From the NCBI GenBank assembly GCA_027080995.1, contig JALWNT010000084.1, positions 1 to 40,634 on the forward strand: a DNA stretch of 40,634 nucleotides. Reading direction: 5' to 3'. Source of the stretch: Campylobacteraceae bacterium. Its GTDB lineage: Bacteria; Campylobacterota; Campylobacteria; Campylobacterales; Sulfurovaceae. Both the position numbers and the translations under genes were made by a program. Positions 1-8,047 of the stretch are shown here, one piece after another (position 1 is the first letter of the stretch; each line of letters opens with the position of its first letter). The notes beneath the pieces are model-generated. The model ran no database searches and had not been told where the DNA came from. It saw nothing but the letters and a program-made list of their open reading frames with translations.

Positions 1-228
1 CTCAAACATTGAGAGAATGAGACGAGGGAAGATGTGCATAAAGAAATCTGAAGGGCTACCCGTAGGTAATTCAATGATTTATTTGCGTGCAGATTGCCTC
101 GTATCGTTCTCCCCGAAGGGTGAGGCAATTTCGCCCATAGGCTGCGTTGGATTTTTTTGAATTCGCTTAGGCGAGTCCTGCAAAAATCCGCCTTGCCTAT
201 GAACGAAATTGCCTCATCAATGTTTGAG
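1..228. repeat. Nested inverted-repeat (palindromic) element
   Basis: The 10-base sequence at 1-10 (ctcaaacatt) is the exact reverse complement of 219-228. Inside it, 122-141 and 196-215 are a 20-base inverted repeat with two mismatches, flanking ggattttt (149 onward) and aaaaatcc (182-189). The centre (about 163-175) is a small hairpin, tcgc-ttag-gcga. A third copy of the core attgcctc lies at 93-100 and can also pair with 122-129. The element could form a long cruciform or RNA hairpin. Its apex (164-178) resembles the hairpin just upstream of gltX (30380-30396), so it may belong to a dispersed repeat family. No gene is convincing in 1-391; a short open frame at 157-405 reads through the palindrome and is not believed. 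Confidence 0.6.
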
Positions 229-368
229 GTATATAATTGGTGCGGTAATAATAGAAGGCAGATTGTTCCTACGAACGGAGTATCGACGCATCCAAGACAC
301 TTTCTACTGAATGGAATGGGTTCAAAAGGGCTGGAAGATTCTCTGAGAGTAAGTGCAAGAGGAGGAGG

Positions 369-391
369 TGCGGAACTTTTGAATCTCCGCA
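369..391 (-). terminator. Hairpin immediately downstream of the MFS gene
   Basis: tgcgga (369-374) pairs with tccgca (386-391) around an 11-base loop, directly after the stop codon of the minus-strand transporter gene. There is no T-run on the minus side, so it would be a weak or Rho-assisted terminator. On the plus strand it is followed by a T-rich stretch (396-403). Confidence 0.3.
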
Positions 392-1729
392 TCAATCTTT
401 TTTGAGCATTTTCCCCCGGATTTCGTCTTCGTCAAGAAGTTCTTTGTCGTATTTGATGACCATGACCCCTTCGGTCTCGTTGACATAGACATCGTTGATC
501 CCGGTCTCTTTTTTGAGTTCGGGGAGTTTCTCCCGATCGAAATGCTCGGTATCGAGATAGAGGGTGCCGCGCAGGCCCGGATTGCGCATTTTGGCGATCC
601 AGGCGGCCCAGAAGACGGAGACGACCAAGACGGTGATGGCGACCCCTTTGACGCTCCAGTGACTGAAGATCCAGCCCGCCAACGTCGCGCCCACACCCAT
701 GCCGACGTAGGCAAAAGTGTTGGCGACACCGAGAGCGGCGCCTTTTTGGTGGGCTTTGGCAAATTTACTGACGAAGCTCTGCAGTAAAGGTTCGAACATA
801 TTGAAGCCGATGAAGAAGAAGACGACGCCGGTGCCGAAGAGCCAGAGGCTGTTGGAGAAGCCCATCAGTATGAAAGCAACGGCAATAAAAGCGATGGAGG
901 CGAGGAAAACCTCTTTGCCTCTATTGTACTTCTCTCCGAAGACCGCCGAGGGTCCCATCGCGATGATTCCGAAGAAGACCGCGGGGAGATAGACTTTCCA
1001 GAACTCTCCCATCGGCAGCATAAACTTGTTTTTGAGGACCAGAGGAATCAGGAAGAAAGCGATGGCCATCGTGGAGCTATGGAAGAGAAAAGTGACGTAC
1101 ATCCGCACCAGGTCTTTGTCCTTGAAAACGTGACGGACTTTGGCCTCCTCTTCGGCGAAGCTGTGGGTGATTTTGGGCGGTTCGGGGACGACGGTAAAGA
1201 GCAGGATGATGGAGAGAATCGCCATGCCCGCCGTCAGATAGAAGAGAAAGGGGACTCCGTCGGGCAGGCCGCCGATGATGGGCCCGATGACCATCGCGGC
1301 GGTGAAGGCCAGCGCGATCACCATTCCCATGACGGCCATCGCGTGGGCGCGCTCCTCTTCGCGGACGTGATCGGAGATCATCGCGATGATGACGGCGCCG
1401 ATCGCTCCGGCTCCCTGGAGGAAACGACCGATCAGCAGGGTGTAGATGTTGTTGGCCATTCCCGCCATAACGGAGCCCAGGGCGAAGATCAACAGACCGA
1501 TCAGGATCGCTTTTTTGCGTCCGATCTTGTCGCTGAGCGAACCGAAAGGGACCTGGAAGGCCGCCTGGGTAAAGGCGTAGCCTCCGACGGCCAGGCCCAC
1601 AAGGGTCGGAGTGGCTCCGGGGAGGTCCTTGGCATAGGCCGAGAGGACGGAGATGACGACGAAAAGACCCAGAAAACGCAGGCCGATGATGAGGCTGAGG
1701 TGCCAGGTCTTGGCGATGATAGGCTTCAT
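392..1729 (-). CDS. MFS transporter, YajR-like, with C-terminal ferredoxin-like domain
   Basis: A 445-residue major facilitator superfamily permease, likely 12 membrane helices. It has the MFS loop signature GSLSDKIGRKKAI after helix 2 and GRFLQGAGAIGAVIIAMISD in helices 4-5. After the last helix the protein continues into a soluble domain (about residues 390-445, from LYLDTEHFDREK) of mixed alpha/beta type, as in the YAM domain of E. coli YajR. The start was placed at ATG 1729, with AAAGGA nine bases upstream; an in-frame extension to 1888 has no support and runs into the rdgB leader. It is divergent from rdgB. The substrate is unknown, drug or metabolite efflux being the usual guess for the family. 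Confidence 0.85.
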   Translation of the reverse strand: MKPIIAKTWHLSLIIGLRFLGLFVVISVLSAYAKDLPGATPTLVGLAVGGYAFTQAAFQVPFGSLSDKIGRKKAILIGLLIFALGSVMAGMANNIYTLLIGRFLQGAGAIGAVIIAMISDHVREEERAHAMAVMGMVIALAFTAAMVIGPIIGGLPDGVPFLFYLTAGMAILSIILLFTVVPEPPKITHSFAEEEAKVRHVFKDKDLVRMYVTFLFHSSTMAIAFFLIPLVLKNKFMLPMGEFWKVYLPAVFFGIIAMGPSAVFGEKYNRGKEVFLASIAFIAVAFILMGFSNSLWLFGTGVVFFFIGFNMFEPLLQSFVSKFAKAHQKGAALGVANTFAYVGMGVGATLAGWIFSHWSVKGVAITVLVVSVFWAAWIAKMRNPGLRGTLYLDTEHFDREKLPELKKETGINDVYVNETEGVMVIKYDKELLDEDEIRGKMLKKD

Positions 1730-1869
1730 GGAGGCAATCCTTTGCTTGCGATATAATCCTTTTCGGAAGGAACAAGGAATCTTGATGAAAATATACAAAA
1801 ACCAAGAGATATTTTCGTCAGGTTTCGATGAGATTATAATCCCTTTGCGGTTAAAGAAGGTTAACGAAA
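1730..1869. promoter_or_regulatory. Divergent promoter region, MFS gene / rdgB
   Basis: This 140-base spacer separates two divergent genes. On the plus strand TATAAT (1835-1840) lies 29 bases before the rdgB start, with no good -35 box, which is usual for sigma70 promoters in Campylobacterota. On the minus strand an AT-rich tatatc stretch near 1750 could serve the transporter. The rdgB ribosome site AAGAAGG is at 1855-1861. Confidence 0.4.
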
Positions 1870-2457
1870 ATGAAATTGGTGTTGGCAAGTGGAAACCGGG
1901 GGAAACTGAGAGAGTTTCGCGAGGCGTTCGGCCCGGAGCTGGCGAGTGTTTCGGAGCTGATGGAGCCCATCGATATCGTGGAGGATGCCGAGAGTTTCGC
2001 CGGCAACGCCCTGCTCAAGGCCCGGGCGATCTACGATCGGCTCGGACCGGGGCATTTGGTGATCGCCGACGACAGCGGGATCTCGGTCCCCCTGCTAGGC
2101 GGAACGCCGGGGATCTACTCCGCCCGCTACGCCGGGGAGGCAGCCGACGACAAAGCGAATCTGCAGAAACTGATCGCTGAGTTGAAAAAAAAGGGAGTGC
2201 ATCGGACTCCCGCCTACTACACCGCCGCCATCGCGATCGTCGGCGAAAAAGGGGAGTATGTGGTCCACGGGTGGATGCACGGAGAGGTGATCGACGAAGC
2301 GCGGGGAGAGAAGGGCTTCGGCTACGATCCTATCTTCATTCCCGAAGGATACGATAAGACTCTTGGGGAATTGGAGGAAAGCATCAAGGCGGAGATCTCC
2401 CATCGGGCCAAGGCGATCAAACTCGCCCGACCTCTGATTGAGATGCTGCGTAAGTGA
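1870..2457 (+). CDS. rdgB: Non-canonical purine NTP pyrophosphatase (RdgB/HAM1)
   Basis: A 195-residue cytosolic enzyme of the Ham1/ITPase family, which hydrolyses dITP, ITP and XTP to monophosphates and keeps deaminated purines out of DNA and RNA. The N-terminus has the family signature [11 protein letters not shown] (SxNxxK), the catalytic region ADDSGI, and the later GFGYDPIF and SHRAKA motifs that bind base and phosphate. Length is normal (about 195-200). The start ATG 1870 follows AAGAAGG at good spacing. The stop is immediately next to the stop of the convergent CorA gene, with no room for a terminator hairpin. Confidence 0.95.
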   Translation: MKLVLASGNRGKLREFREAFGPELASVSELMEPIDIVEDAESFAGNALLKARAIYDRLGPGHLVIADDSGISVPLLGGTPGIYSARYAGEAADDKANLQKLIAELKKKGVHRTPAYYTAAIAIVGEKGEYVVHGWMHGEVIDEARGEKGFGYDPIFIPEGYDKTLGELEESIKAEISHRAKAIKLARPLIEMLRK

Positions 2458-3270
2458 CTAGAAGCCGGTCTCCCCTCCCCTCCGAAAACGTCTGATCTTC
2501 GGGCGCGAGATGAGGAGGAATCCGACGAGAAAGATGGCTTCTAGGGCCAGGGAGAGGATGAGGACTTTGGCGGTGCCGGCAGGATCCTCCGTGAAGGGAA
2601 GCCCGCCGGTGTTCATCCCGAAAAATCCGGTGACGAGCGTCAGCGGGAGGAAGACCGCAGAGATGATCGTCAGCCAGTACATATTGCGGTTCATCCGTTC
2701 GTCCACCTTGACCCGGTAAAAATCGTGAAGGTTGTCGAGCTTGTCCATCGCATCTTTGGCCAGGTCGCGTACACGGCTCATATGCTCGAGAATATCCGCG
2801 TAGGCGAGCGCGTCGAACTCCCGGGATTTTCGGCCGTAGTGGACGAAGAGTTCGAAAGAGAGCACGGCGTGGAACATCAGGCGGTTGATGAGAGAGACTT
2901 CTTTTTTGTAGGTGATCCAGCGCTCCATAAAGTCGGAGGGAGCATCCTCGTAGAGGCTCTCTTCGAGGCGGTCGATCTCGACGTGGTACTGGCGGATATC
3001 CCGAATCAGCCGGTCTACTTTTTCATCCAGGATTCGATGCAGATCCTCGAAGGTCCCAAGGAGTTCGAAATCCTTTTTCTTCCTATCATAGCGATAACAT
3101 TTGCCTCGGCGTGAGAGAAAGGCGTAGGAGGTCACCTGCACTCCGTGAGTCTGAAGCTCCGGCAGACGCAGTATCAGTACGGCGAAATCCTCTCCGCTCT
3201 CAAAATCAGAAGGGTGTTCTGGGTTTTCAATGTCTTCGAGGATCAATTCGTCAAGAAAGTCGGTTTGCAT
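2458..3270 (-). CDS. CorA-family divalent-metal transporter
   Basis: A 270-residue member of the CorA/ZntB (2-TM-GxN) family. A cytoplasmic alpha/beta domain and long helices (residues 1-205) are followed by two membrane helices, with the pore signature GMNTGGLPF between them and a basic C-terminal tail (RPKIRRFRRG). The family forms pentamers moving Mg2+, Co2+, Ni2+ or Zn2+; the sequence alone does not tell which. It is shorter than E. coli CorA (316) mainly at the N-terminus. The start at 3270 is preceded by AAAGG (3276-3280). The upstream region carries a foldable leader (3313-3399), so expression may be controlled in the 5' UTR. Confidence 0.85.
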   Translation of the reverse strand: MQTDFLDELILEDIENPEHPSDFESGEDFAVLILRLPELQTHGVQVTSYAFLSRRGKCYRYDRKKKDFELLGTFEDLHRILDEKVDRLIRDIRQYHVEIDRLEESLYEDAPSDFMERWITYKKEVSLINRLMFHAVLSFELFVHYGRKSREFDALAYADILEHMSRVRDLAKDAMDKLDNLHDFYRVKVDERMNRNMYWLTIISAVFLPLTLVTGFFGMNTGGLPFTEDPAGTAKVLILSLALEAIFLVGFLLISRPKIRRFRRGGETGF

Positions 3271-3312
3271 CAGAGCCTTTCGTTTTTGGGTTTTGCGTCT
3301 TTGGAATAAGCT

Positions 3313-3399
3313 CCGGTTTCACTCGATGACTCTGGCAGTCGCTAATTCCGATGGAACCCCTACGGGGCAAGCGCTCCTTTGTCGCCACCCGGTGAAACC
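3313..3399 (-). ncRNA. Candidate structured 5' leader of the CorA-family gene
   Basis: Multiple nested complementarities suggest a multi-branched RNA. The closing stem is ggtttcac (3315-3322) with gtgaaacc (3392-3399). Inside are hairpins gact/agtc (3328-3331 with 3337-3340), ttcc/ggaa (3346-3349 with 3353-3356) and cccc/gggg (3357-3360 with 3364-3367); the last two may be enclosed by cgct/agcg (3340-3343 with 3370-3373). It lies 43 bases upstream of the corA start codon on the same strand, a riboswitch-like position. I do not recognise it as an M-box or any other known class. It could instead be a dispersed palindromic repeat. Confidence 0.35.
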
Positions 3400-3489
3400 T
3401 CTCCCGGCATTATTTAAAAAGCGCCTTGATTTTGACACATATCAATAGCAGCGTAAATTTCCTCATTCGGCCGGAAGTATAGCATTTCA

Positions 3490-3518
3490 GCCGGAGCGCT
3501 CCGGCTTTGTGGGATAAT
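3490..3518 (+). promoter_or_regulatory. Perfect 16-bp palindrome next to a -10 box
   Basis: gccggagcgctccggc (3490-3505) is a perfect palindrome. It is followed seven bases later by GATAAT (3513-3518), which sits in a second small palindrome (gggataatccc) and is 33 bases upstream of the YdgA-like start codon. The palindrome covers the spacer/-35 area, as an operator would. It could also be a hairpin separating the divergent corA and ydgA-like transcripts. Confidence 0.4.
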
Positions 3519-3551
3519 CCCGAAACGAATGTAAAGATCAAAGGGAATGGA

Positions 3552-4970
3552 ATGAAAAAAATAATTTTATGGAGTGCGGGGCTTGTCGTCTTAGTCTTCC
3601 TGGGGTGGAGAGGCTATATCTCCGGGCACGGAGAGGAGTATTTCCGGCAGTATCTCGACGGGAGCAAACGGCTACAGCAGGGCGTCGTGCGTCTGGAGCT
3701 AAAAAAATACCTCAACGGTTTTTCATCGGCCGAAGCGCTGGTCGAAGCCCGCTTCAGCGGCGCAGACGTTTCCCCGCTGCGCAATCCTCTGCCGATTGAG
3801 AGCCGTATCGATTACGGCCCCTTCTTCTTTTCGGAACTCCGTCCGGGGCTCTTGCGCATCACGACGCACAAGCGACTGGCCGAGTTGTTGACGAAAGAGG
3901 GAGCTGAGGAGTTGCGCCGATCGCTGGAACGTCCGGTGAAGATCGACTATCTGGGGATTATGGATTGGGGGCATGTTATGCATGAGGAGCTTTTGCTCTC
4001 TTCCATCCGGGTAAGAGAGGCAAATATGAGCGTCGCTACCGTCTCACCGGTTCGCATCGAGGGGACCTACAGGCTTTCGGACCTTCGGGGGCATTGGAAG
4101 CTTACGACTTCACGGATCGAATTTGAAAATCCGAAAACCCGGGAGAGCCTGAAAATCGAAGGGCTGAGTGCCGGAATGTCGATCCAGGAGATCGAAAAAG
4201 AGGGCCCGATCTTCGGTCGCTACAGCCTGAATGCACAGAGAATCCGTGCCGTGTTCGCAAACGCCGGCAGCCGTGAGCAGCTGGATTTCGGAGGATCGAT
4301 ACGCATCGGATTGGAGAAAACGACGCCGAAGCTGGCGACTCTGAAGCTGGGGATCGCTCTGCGCAGCGAAGACAACGCCACCCGTACTCTTTGGAAAGGG
4401 ATTCATTCCGCTTCGCTCGATTTGACACTGAAAAATCTCGGCATTGAAGGGTTGCGCAGACTCTCGGCGCTCGAAAAAGAGCGTCAAGCGATCCAGGAGC
4501 GCCTGGCGACAGCGGTAGGAGGCAACGACGATCTGGCGATGCAAAAGGCGATCCTGGCGCTGCAGGCGCTCGACAAACGCTGGATCGACATTTACAACGC
4601 GCTGCTGATCCCCCGAAAGACGACACTGCATCTGGAGGAGACGATCGAAGCGTCGCAGCGCAGCCGTCTCCTGCTCGACCTGCGCTATACCGGCCAGCCG
4701 CTACAGGGCGATGCGATGACGGCGATGATTTCCCTCCTGGCCCACGCCGACCGGCTGGCCGAGGGGCGCTTCGATCTGTCACTCGAAAAATCCCTGGCCA
4801 AGCGACTCTACCCCAACGGGATTTTCGTACTCGATTCGATGGTGGACAAAAATCTGGCGACACTCAAAGCGGGGCTCTATCACCTCGAAGGGGAGATCAA
4901 AAAGGGCAAAATCATCATCAACGGAACGAAATACGCTCCCCAGGAGCTGATGATGTTGATTTTGATGTAG
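3552..4970 (+). CDS. DUF945 / YdgA-like periplasmic protein
   Basis: A 472-residue protein with an N-terminal hydrophobic anchor or uncleaved signal (residues 3-20, KIILWSAGLVVLVFLGWRGY), followed by a long soluble part rich in beta strands and ending YHLEGEIKKGKIIINGTKYA. This layout matches DUF945 (E. coli YdgA/YihF group), inner-membrane-anchored periplasmic proteins whose role is unsettled. Residues about 320-360 form a helical stretch. The start was chosen at ATG 3552, after AAGGGA and before the basic-hydrophobic signal; an upstream ATG at 3507 would put 15 extra residues before the signal. The stop is four bases before asnB, suggesting co-transcription. Confidence 0.7.
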   Translation: MKKIILWSAGLVVLVFLGWRGYISGHGEEYFRQYLDGSKRLQQGVVRLELKKYLNGFSSAEALVEARFSGADVSPLRNPLPIESRIDYGPFFFSELRPGLLRITTHKRLAELLTKEGAEELRRSLERPVKIDYLGIMDWGHVMHEELLLSSIRVREANMSVATVSPVRIEGTYRLSDLRGHWKLTTSRIEFENPKTRESLKIEGLSAGMSIQEIEKEGPIFGRYSLNAQRIRAVFANAGSREQLDFGGSIRIGLEKTTPKLATLKLGIALRSEDNATRTLWKGIHSASLDLTLKNLGIEGLRRLSALEKERQAIQERLATAVGGNDDLAMQKAILALQALDKRWIDIYNALLIPRKTTLHLEETIEASQRSRLLLDLRYTGQPLQGDAMTAMISLLAHADRLAEGRFDLSLEKSLAKRLYPNGIFVLDSMVDKNLATLKAGLYHLEGEIKKGKIIINGTKYAPQELMMLILM

Positions 4971-4974
4971 CACG

Positions 4975-6852
4975 ATGTGCGCGATCTTCGGGATTTTGGG
5001 GGCTTATGAGCCTGAAAAGGCCCAGGAGGCCTTCGACCGTCTGAGCCACCGCGGCCCCGACGACAGCCGCCTGCTGCTGCGCAGGGCGGGGGCCTGGGGT
5101 GTGCACCGCCTGGCCATCGAATCGGCGGGTGAAGCGATGGCCCAGCCTCTGGAGGATTCGGGTGAAGCCATTCTTTTCAACGGGGAGATCTACAACTACC
5201 GGGAACTGGCGGCGGAACTGGGCATCGAAGCGGAGTCGGAGAGCCGGGTCCTGCTGGCGGCCTGGCGGCGCTGGGGAGCCGATTTTGTCCGGCAGCTTCG
5301 GGGGATGTATGCCATTGCCGTGATCGAAGCTGAAAAGGGCAGGGTACATCTTTTCCGGGACCCGGCGGGAAAAAAGCCTCTTTTTTACCTGATTGGCAGA
5401 GACCTCATCGCCTTCGCCAGCGAAGCCAAAGCCCTCTACGCACTCAAGCCTTTCTTCCTCGAACGTCGCCGACTAGTCCAGTACCTGGGCTACCAGTCCA
5501 CCATCGCCCCCCATACCCTCGATCGGGAAGTACGCAAGCTGGAACCGGGGGAGCGGATCGAGCTTCTGCTCGATCCGAGTGAAGAACGAAGAGTAAAGAA
5601 CGAAGAGTGTCAAGTACCAATCATCCAAAATCCAAAATCCAAAATCCAACATTCCATAGACGATCCCTGGCTCTCCACCCCCATCCGCTACCGGGACGAA
5701 GCGAGTGCCGCGGCGGCAGTGGAAGCAGCGCTGAGGGAGGCGGTGGCCCTTCGTATTCCCTCCAAGGTTCCCTGGGGTGTGCTGCTTAGCGGCGGGTTGG
5801 ACTCCTCTTTGGTGGCGGCGTTGGCGGCCAAGCGATGCCCAGAGCCGATCCGGACCTTCAGCATCGGCTACGAGGGGTACGCAAACTACGACGAGCGCCC
5901 CTGGGCGGAGCGGACCGCCCGGCATCTGGGAGCGGAGCACCGCGCCTATGCTTTCGGAAAGCGGGAGTTTTTCGAGACCCTGGAGGCATTGCTGCCGCTG
6001 CTGGACGAGCCGTTGGGAGATCCGGCGATGATCCCGCTCTTTTTCCTGATGCGTCGTGCGGCCGAAGAAGGGGTGAAAGTCCTGCTAGGAGGGGAAGGAA
6101 GCGACGAGCTTTTCCTGGGTTATCGTACCTACCGGGAATTCTATGCCGTGGAGAAGGCGAGGGAACTCCCCTACCGCCACTGGCTGCGAAACTATTTCCA
6201 CAAACACTACTCCGAAAACCGGGAGTGGGAGTGGTACAAACGGGCCTGGGAGGATCAGCCGATCTTCCGCTCCACGGCGGAGCTCTATACCGATTTGCAG
6301 CTGAACCGGCTCCTGAAACAGAATGTCAAAGACGGGCAGAACCTGGAGGCGATCCGCCCCTGGGTGGAGCGTTTCGAAGCCTCGGAGCGCTCCCATCCCG
6401 CCGACTGGTACAGCTACCTGGATCTAAAAGTGATGCTGGGAGAGGTCTATTTGGTCAAGCAGGACCGGGTCAGTATGGCCACCGGGATCGAAGCCCGCTC
6501 CCCTTTTCTGGACCGCCGGGTGATCGAAACCGCCTTCGCCGTCGATCCGCAACTGCGCTTCGAGACCGCCCCCAAAGGGCTTCTCAAAAAGGTGGCCGAG
6601 CCCTACCTGCCCTCGGCGATCGTCCACCGCAAAAAAAAGGGGCTCAACTACCCCTTCATCGAATGGATTCTCGAGGAGGGCGGCATCGAGACGCTCTGGA
6701 GGGTCCAGCGAAAGACGGGTCTTTTCCGGGAAGAGCAGCTGAGGTTCCTGACGTCGCGGGCCGACCGGGGCAAATTCCGCCAGCACCTCTTCCCCCTCTA
6801 TCTGCTGGCGAGGTGGATGGAGATCAAGTCAGGAGTTAGGAGTGAGGAGTGA
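4975..6852 (+). CDS. asnB: Asparagine synthetase (glutamine-hydrolysing), copy 1, with repeat-expanded linker
   Basis: A 625-residue AsnB-type enzyme that uses glutamine and ATP to amidate aspartate or an aspartate-like substrate. It starts MCAIFG, giving the N-terminal Cys nucleophile of the class II glutaminase domain, with FNGEIYNY further on. The synthetase domain has the PPi loop SGGLDSS (272-278) and GGEGSDELFLGYR. Residues about 201-228, between the domains, are encoded by a period-7 repeat tract (5578-5659), and the last residues (GVRSEE) and stop come from a second such tract. These additions keep the frame open. GC-rich like its neighbours. It may be the cell's general asparagine synthetase, since the second copy is inside the glycan locus. 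Confidence 0.9.
   Translation: MCAIFGILGAYEPEKAQEAFDRLSHRGPDDSRLLLRRAGAWGVHRLAIESAGEAMAQPLEDSGEAILFNGEIYNYRELAAELGIEAESESRVLLAAWRRWGADFVRQLRGMYAIAVIEAEKGRVHLFRDPAGKKPLFYLIGRDLIAFASEAKALYALKPFFLERRRLVQYLGYQSTIAPHTLDREVRKLEPGERIELLLDPSEERRVKNEECQVPIIQNPKSKIQHSIDDPWLSTPIRYRDEASAAAAVEAALREAVALRIPSKVPWGVLLSGGLDSSLVAALAAKRCPEPIRTFSIGYEGYANYDERPWAERTARHLGAEHRAYAFGKREFFETLEALLPLLDEPLGDPAMIPLFFLMRRAAEEGVKVLLGGEGSDELFLGYRTYREFYAVEKARELPYRHWLRNYFHKHYSENREWEWYKRAWEDQPIFRSTAELYTDLQLNRLLKQNVKDGQNLEAIRPWVERFEASERSHPADWYSYLDLKVMLGEVYLVKQDRVSMATGIEARSPFLDRRVIETAFAVDPQLRFETAPKGLLKKVAEPYLPSAIVHRKKKGLNYPFIEWILEEGGIETLWRVQRKTGLFREEQLRFLTSRADRGKFRQHLFPLYLLARWMEIKSGVRSEE
5578..5659. repeat. Period-7 degenerate tandem repeat inside asnB
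   Basis: Read on the minus strand, the tract parses as consecutive heptamers: GGATTTT three times, GGATGAT, TGGTACT, TGACACT, then an alternation of CTTCGTT with CTTTACT/CTTCACT. It is open in the asnB frame and encodes a polar linker. The GGATTTT-GGATGAT module recurs at 36961-37036. Confidence 0.8.
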
Positions 6853-6859
6853 GGAATTT
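6832..6859. repeat. Period-7 tandem repeat at the 3' end of asnB
   Basis: Heptamers GGAGTTA, GGAGTGA, GGAGTGA, GGAATTT in a row. They supply the last codons and the TGA stop (6850-6852) of the first asnB. Confidence 0.75.
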
Positions 6860-6863
6860 TGGG

Positions 6864-6888
6864 GCGTCGCTTTACGACGCGTTTTTTT
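6864..6888 (+). terminator. Rho-independent terminator after asnB
   Basis: gcgtcg (6864-6869) and cgacgc (6875-6880) form a 6-bp GC-rich stem with loop cttta, followed by G and seven Ts (6882-6888). It lies 12 bases after the asnB stop and would end the ydgA-like/asnB transcript. Confidence 0.8.
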
Positions 6889-6892
6889 GGAG

Positions 6893-6910
6893 GCGGGAAT
6901 TCATTCCCGC
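6893..6910 (-). terminator. Hairpin downstream of dcd
   Basis: gcgggaat (6893-6900) and attcccgc (6903-6910) form an 8-bp stem with a two-base loop, directly after the dcd stop on the minus strand. The minus side has no T-run, so it is at most a weak terminator or an mRNA 3'-end stabiliser. Confidence 0.35.
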
Positions 6911-6914
6911 TGCC

Positions 6915-7481
6915 CTATCCCTTTTTCAAAATCCGGGGTAAAGTGATCCCCGTCTGCTGCTGGTATTTCCCCCGCCGGTCGGCGTAGGTGGTTTCGCAGG
7001 GTTGGTCTCCCTGGAGGAAGAGCACCTGGGCGATCCCTTCGTTGGCGTAGATCTTGGCGGGCAGAGGGGTGGTGTTGGAGATCTCGATGGTGATGTGCCC
7101 TTCGAAGCCGGGCTCAAAAGGGGTGACGTTGACGATGATCCCGCAGCGGGCGTAGGTGCTTTTGCCCAGGCAGATCGCCAGCACGTCGGGGGGCATGCGG
7201 AAATACTCCACGGTGCGCGCCAGGGCGAAAGAGTTGGGGGGGACGATACAGATATCCCCTTTGAAATCGACGACGTTGTTCTCGCTGAAATCCTTGGGGT
7301 CCACCACCTCGGCGTTGATGTTGGTGAAAATCTTGAATTCGTCGCTGACCCGGATATCGTAGCCGTAGCTGCTGAGCCCGTAGCTGACGACCCCTTCGCC
7401 GACCAGCCCTTCGCAAAACGGTTCGATCATCCGGTGTTTTTGCGACATTTCCCGGATCCATTTGTCGGATTTCAGGCCCAT
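6915..7481 (-). CDS. dcd: dCTP deaminase
   Basis: A 188-residue homotrimeric cytosolic enzyme converting dCTP to dUTP, a step in dTTP supply. Recognisable are SSYGYDIR near the N-terminus, the phosphate/uracil-binding core [20 protein letters not shown], the following GHITIEISN containing the catalytic Glu, and the C-terminal [17 protein letters not shown] that closes over the triphosphate. Length is typical. AAGGA precedes ATG 7481. It is divergent from accB-accC; the same neighbours are known from Campylobacter and Helicobacter (C. jejuni Cj1290c-Cj1292), which supports the taxonomic placement. Confidence 0.95.
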   Translation of the reverse strand: MGLKSDKWIREMSQKHRMIEPFCEGLVGEGVVSYGLSSYGYDIRVSDEFKIFTNINAEVVDPKDFSENNVVDFKGDICIVPPNSFALARTVEYFRMPPDVLAICLGKSTYARCGIIVNVTPFEPGFEGHITIEISNTTPLPAKIYANEGIAQVLFLQGDQPCETTYADRRGKYQQQTGITLPRILKKG

Positions 7482-7548
7482 TTTTTTCCTTTTTTTTCGG
7501 TTTTGACGCCTCTTTTTGACGTTTTCGATAAAAACAATGCACTTAAGC

Positions 7549-7580
7549 TATAATGATGCCATTATATCCAAGACGAGGAG
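7549..7580 (+). promoter_or_regulatory. -10 element and ribosome site for accB-accC
   Basis: gcTATAATg has a consensus -10 at 7549-7554, 31 bases before the accB ATG (7586). A good -35 is absent at 17 bases; a TTGACG lies too far upstream (7516-7521). GAGGAG at 7575-7580 is the ribosome site and fixes the start at 7586 rather than 7553. Confidence 0.6.
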
Positions 7581-7585
7581 TATCG

Positions 7586-8047
7586 ATGAAATTCGAAGAG
7601 ATCAAAGAACTGATGAAACTATTCGCCAAAAGCAAACTCGACAAAATCAAAGTCAAAGAGAAAGATTTCGAAATCGAAATGGAAAAAGCAGGAGAGACGG
7701 TCGTCGTCGAAGCAGCCCCCGCCGCCGTCACTGCCGCCCCCTCTTCGGCTCCGGTCGCCTCGACACCCGTCGCCGTCGAAGAGACCAAGAGCGAACCCGC
7801 CGCCAAAGGAGAGTTGATCACTTCCCCGATGGTGGGGACTTTCTACGCCGCACCCTCCCCCGATTCGCCCCCGTTTGTCCAGGCGGGAGATACCGTGCGC
7901 AAAGGCCAGACCCTCTGTATCCTCGAAGCGATGAAGATCATGAACGAACTCGAGGCGGAGTTCGACTGCAAGATCCTCGAAGTCCTGGTCCAAGACGGCG
8001 AACCCGTGGAGTACGACAAGCCCCTCTTCCGGGTCGAAAGGCTCTAA
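7586..8047 (+). CDS. accB: Biotin carboxyl carrier protein of acetyl-CoA carboxylase
   Basis: A 153-residue carrier subunit of acetyl-CoA carboxylase, the first step of fatty acid synthesis. It has an N-terminal helical part (residues 1-45), an Ala/Pro/Val-rich flexible linker (about 46-75), and the C-terminal biotinyl domain with the acceptor Lys117 in EAMKIMNE and the thumb region [19 protein letters not shown]. The first ATG in frame (7553) overlaps the -10 box, so ATG 7586 after GAGGAG is the start. Its TAA stop (8045-8047) directly abuts the accC ATG, so the two are translated together. Confidence 0.95.
   Translation: MKFEEIKELMKLFAKSKLDKIKVKEKDFEIEMEKAGETVVVEAAPAAVTAAPSSAPVASTPVAVEETKSEPAAKGELITSPMVGTFYAAPSPDSPPFVQAGDTVRKGQTLCILEAMKIMNELEAEFDCKILEVLVQDGEPVEYDKPLFRVERL

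Noticed and set aside
157-405. 82-codon plus-strand frame near the left end
   Set aside because: It starts inside the palindromic element, has no ribosome site and runs into the 3' end of the transporter gene.
3271-3420. Known M-box (Mg2+) riboswitch upstream of corA
   Set aside because: The region is foldable but the conserved M-box sequence blocks are not seen; kept only as an unclassified leader.
5578-5659. CRISPR-like array
   Set aside because: The repeats are 7 bases with no spacers and lie in a coding frame; no cas genes in the window.
7516-7554. TTGACG / TATAAT as a full sigma70 promoter for accB
   Set aside because: The spacer is 27 bases, far from 17; only the -10 is retained.
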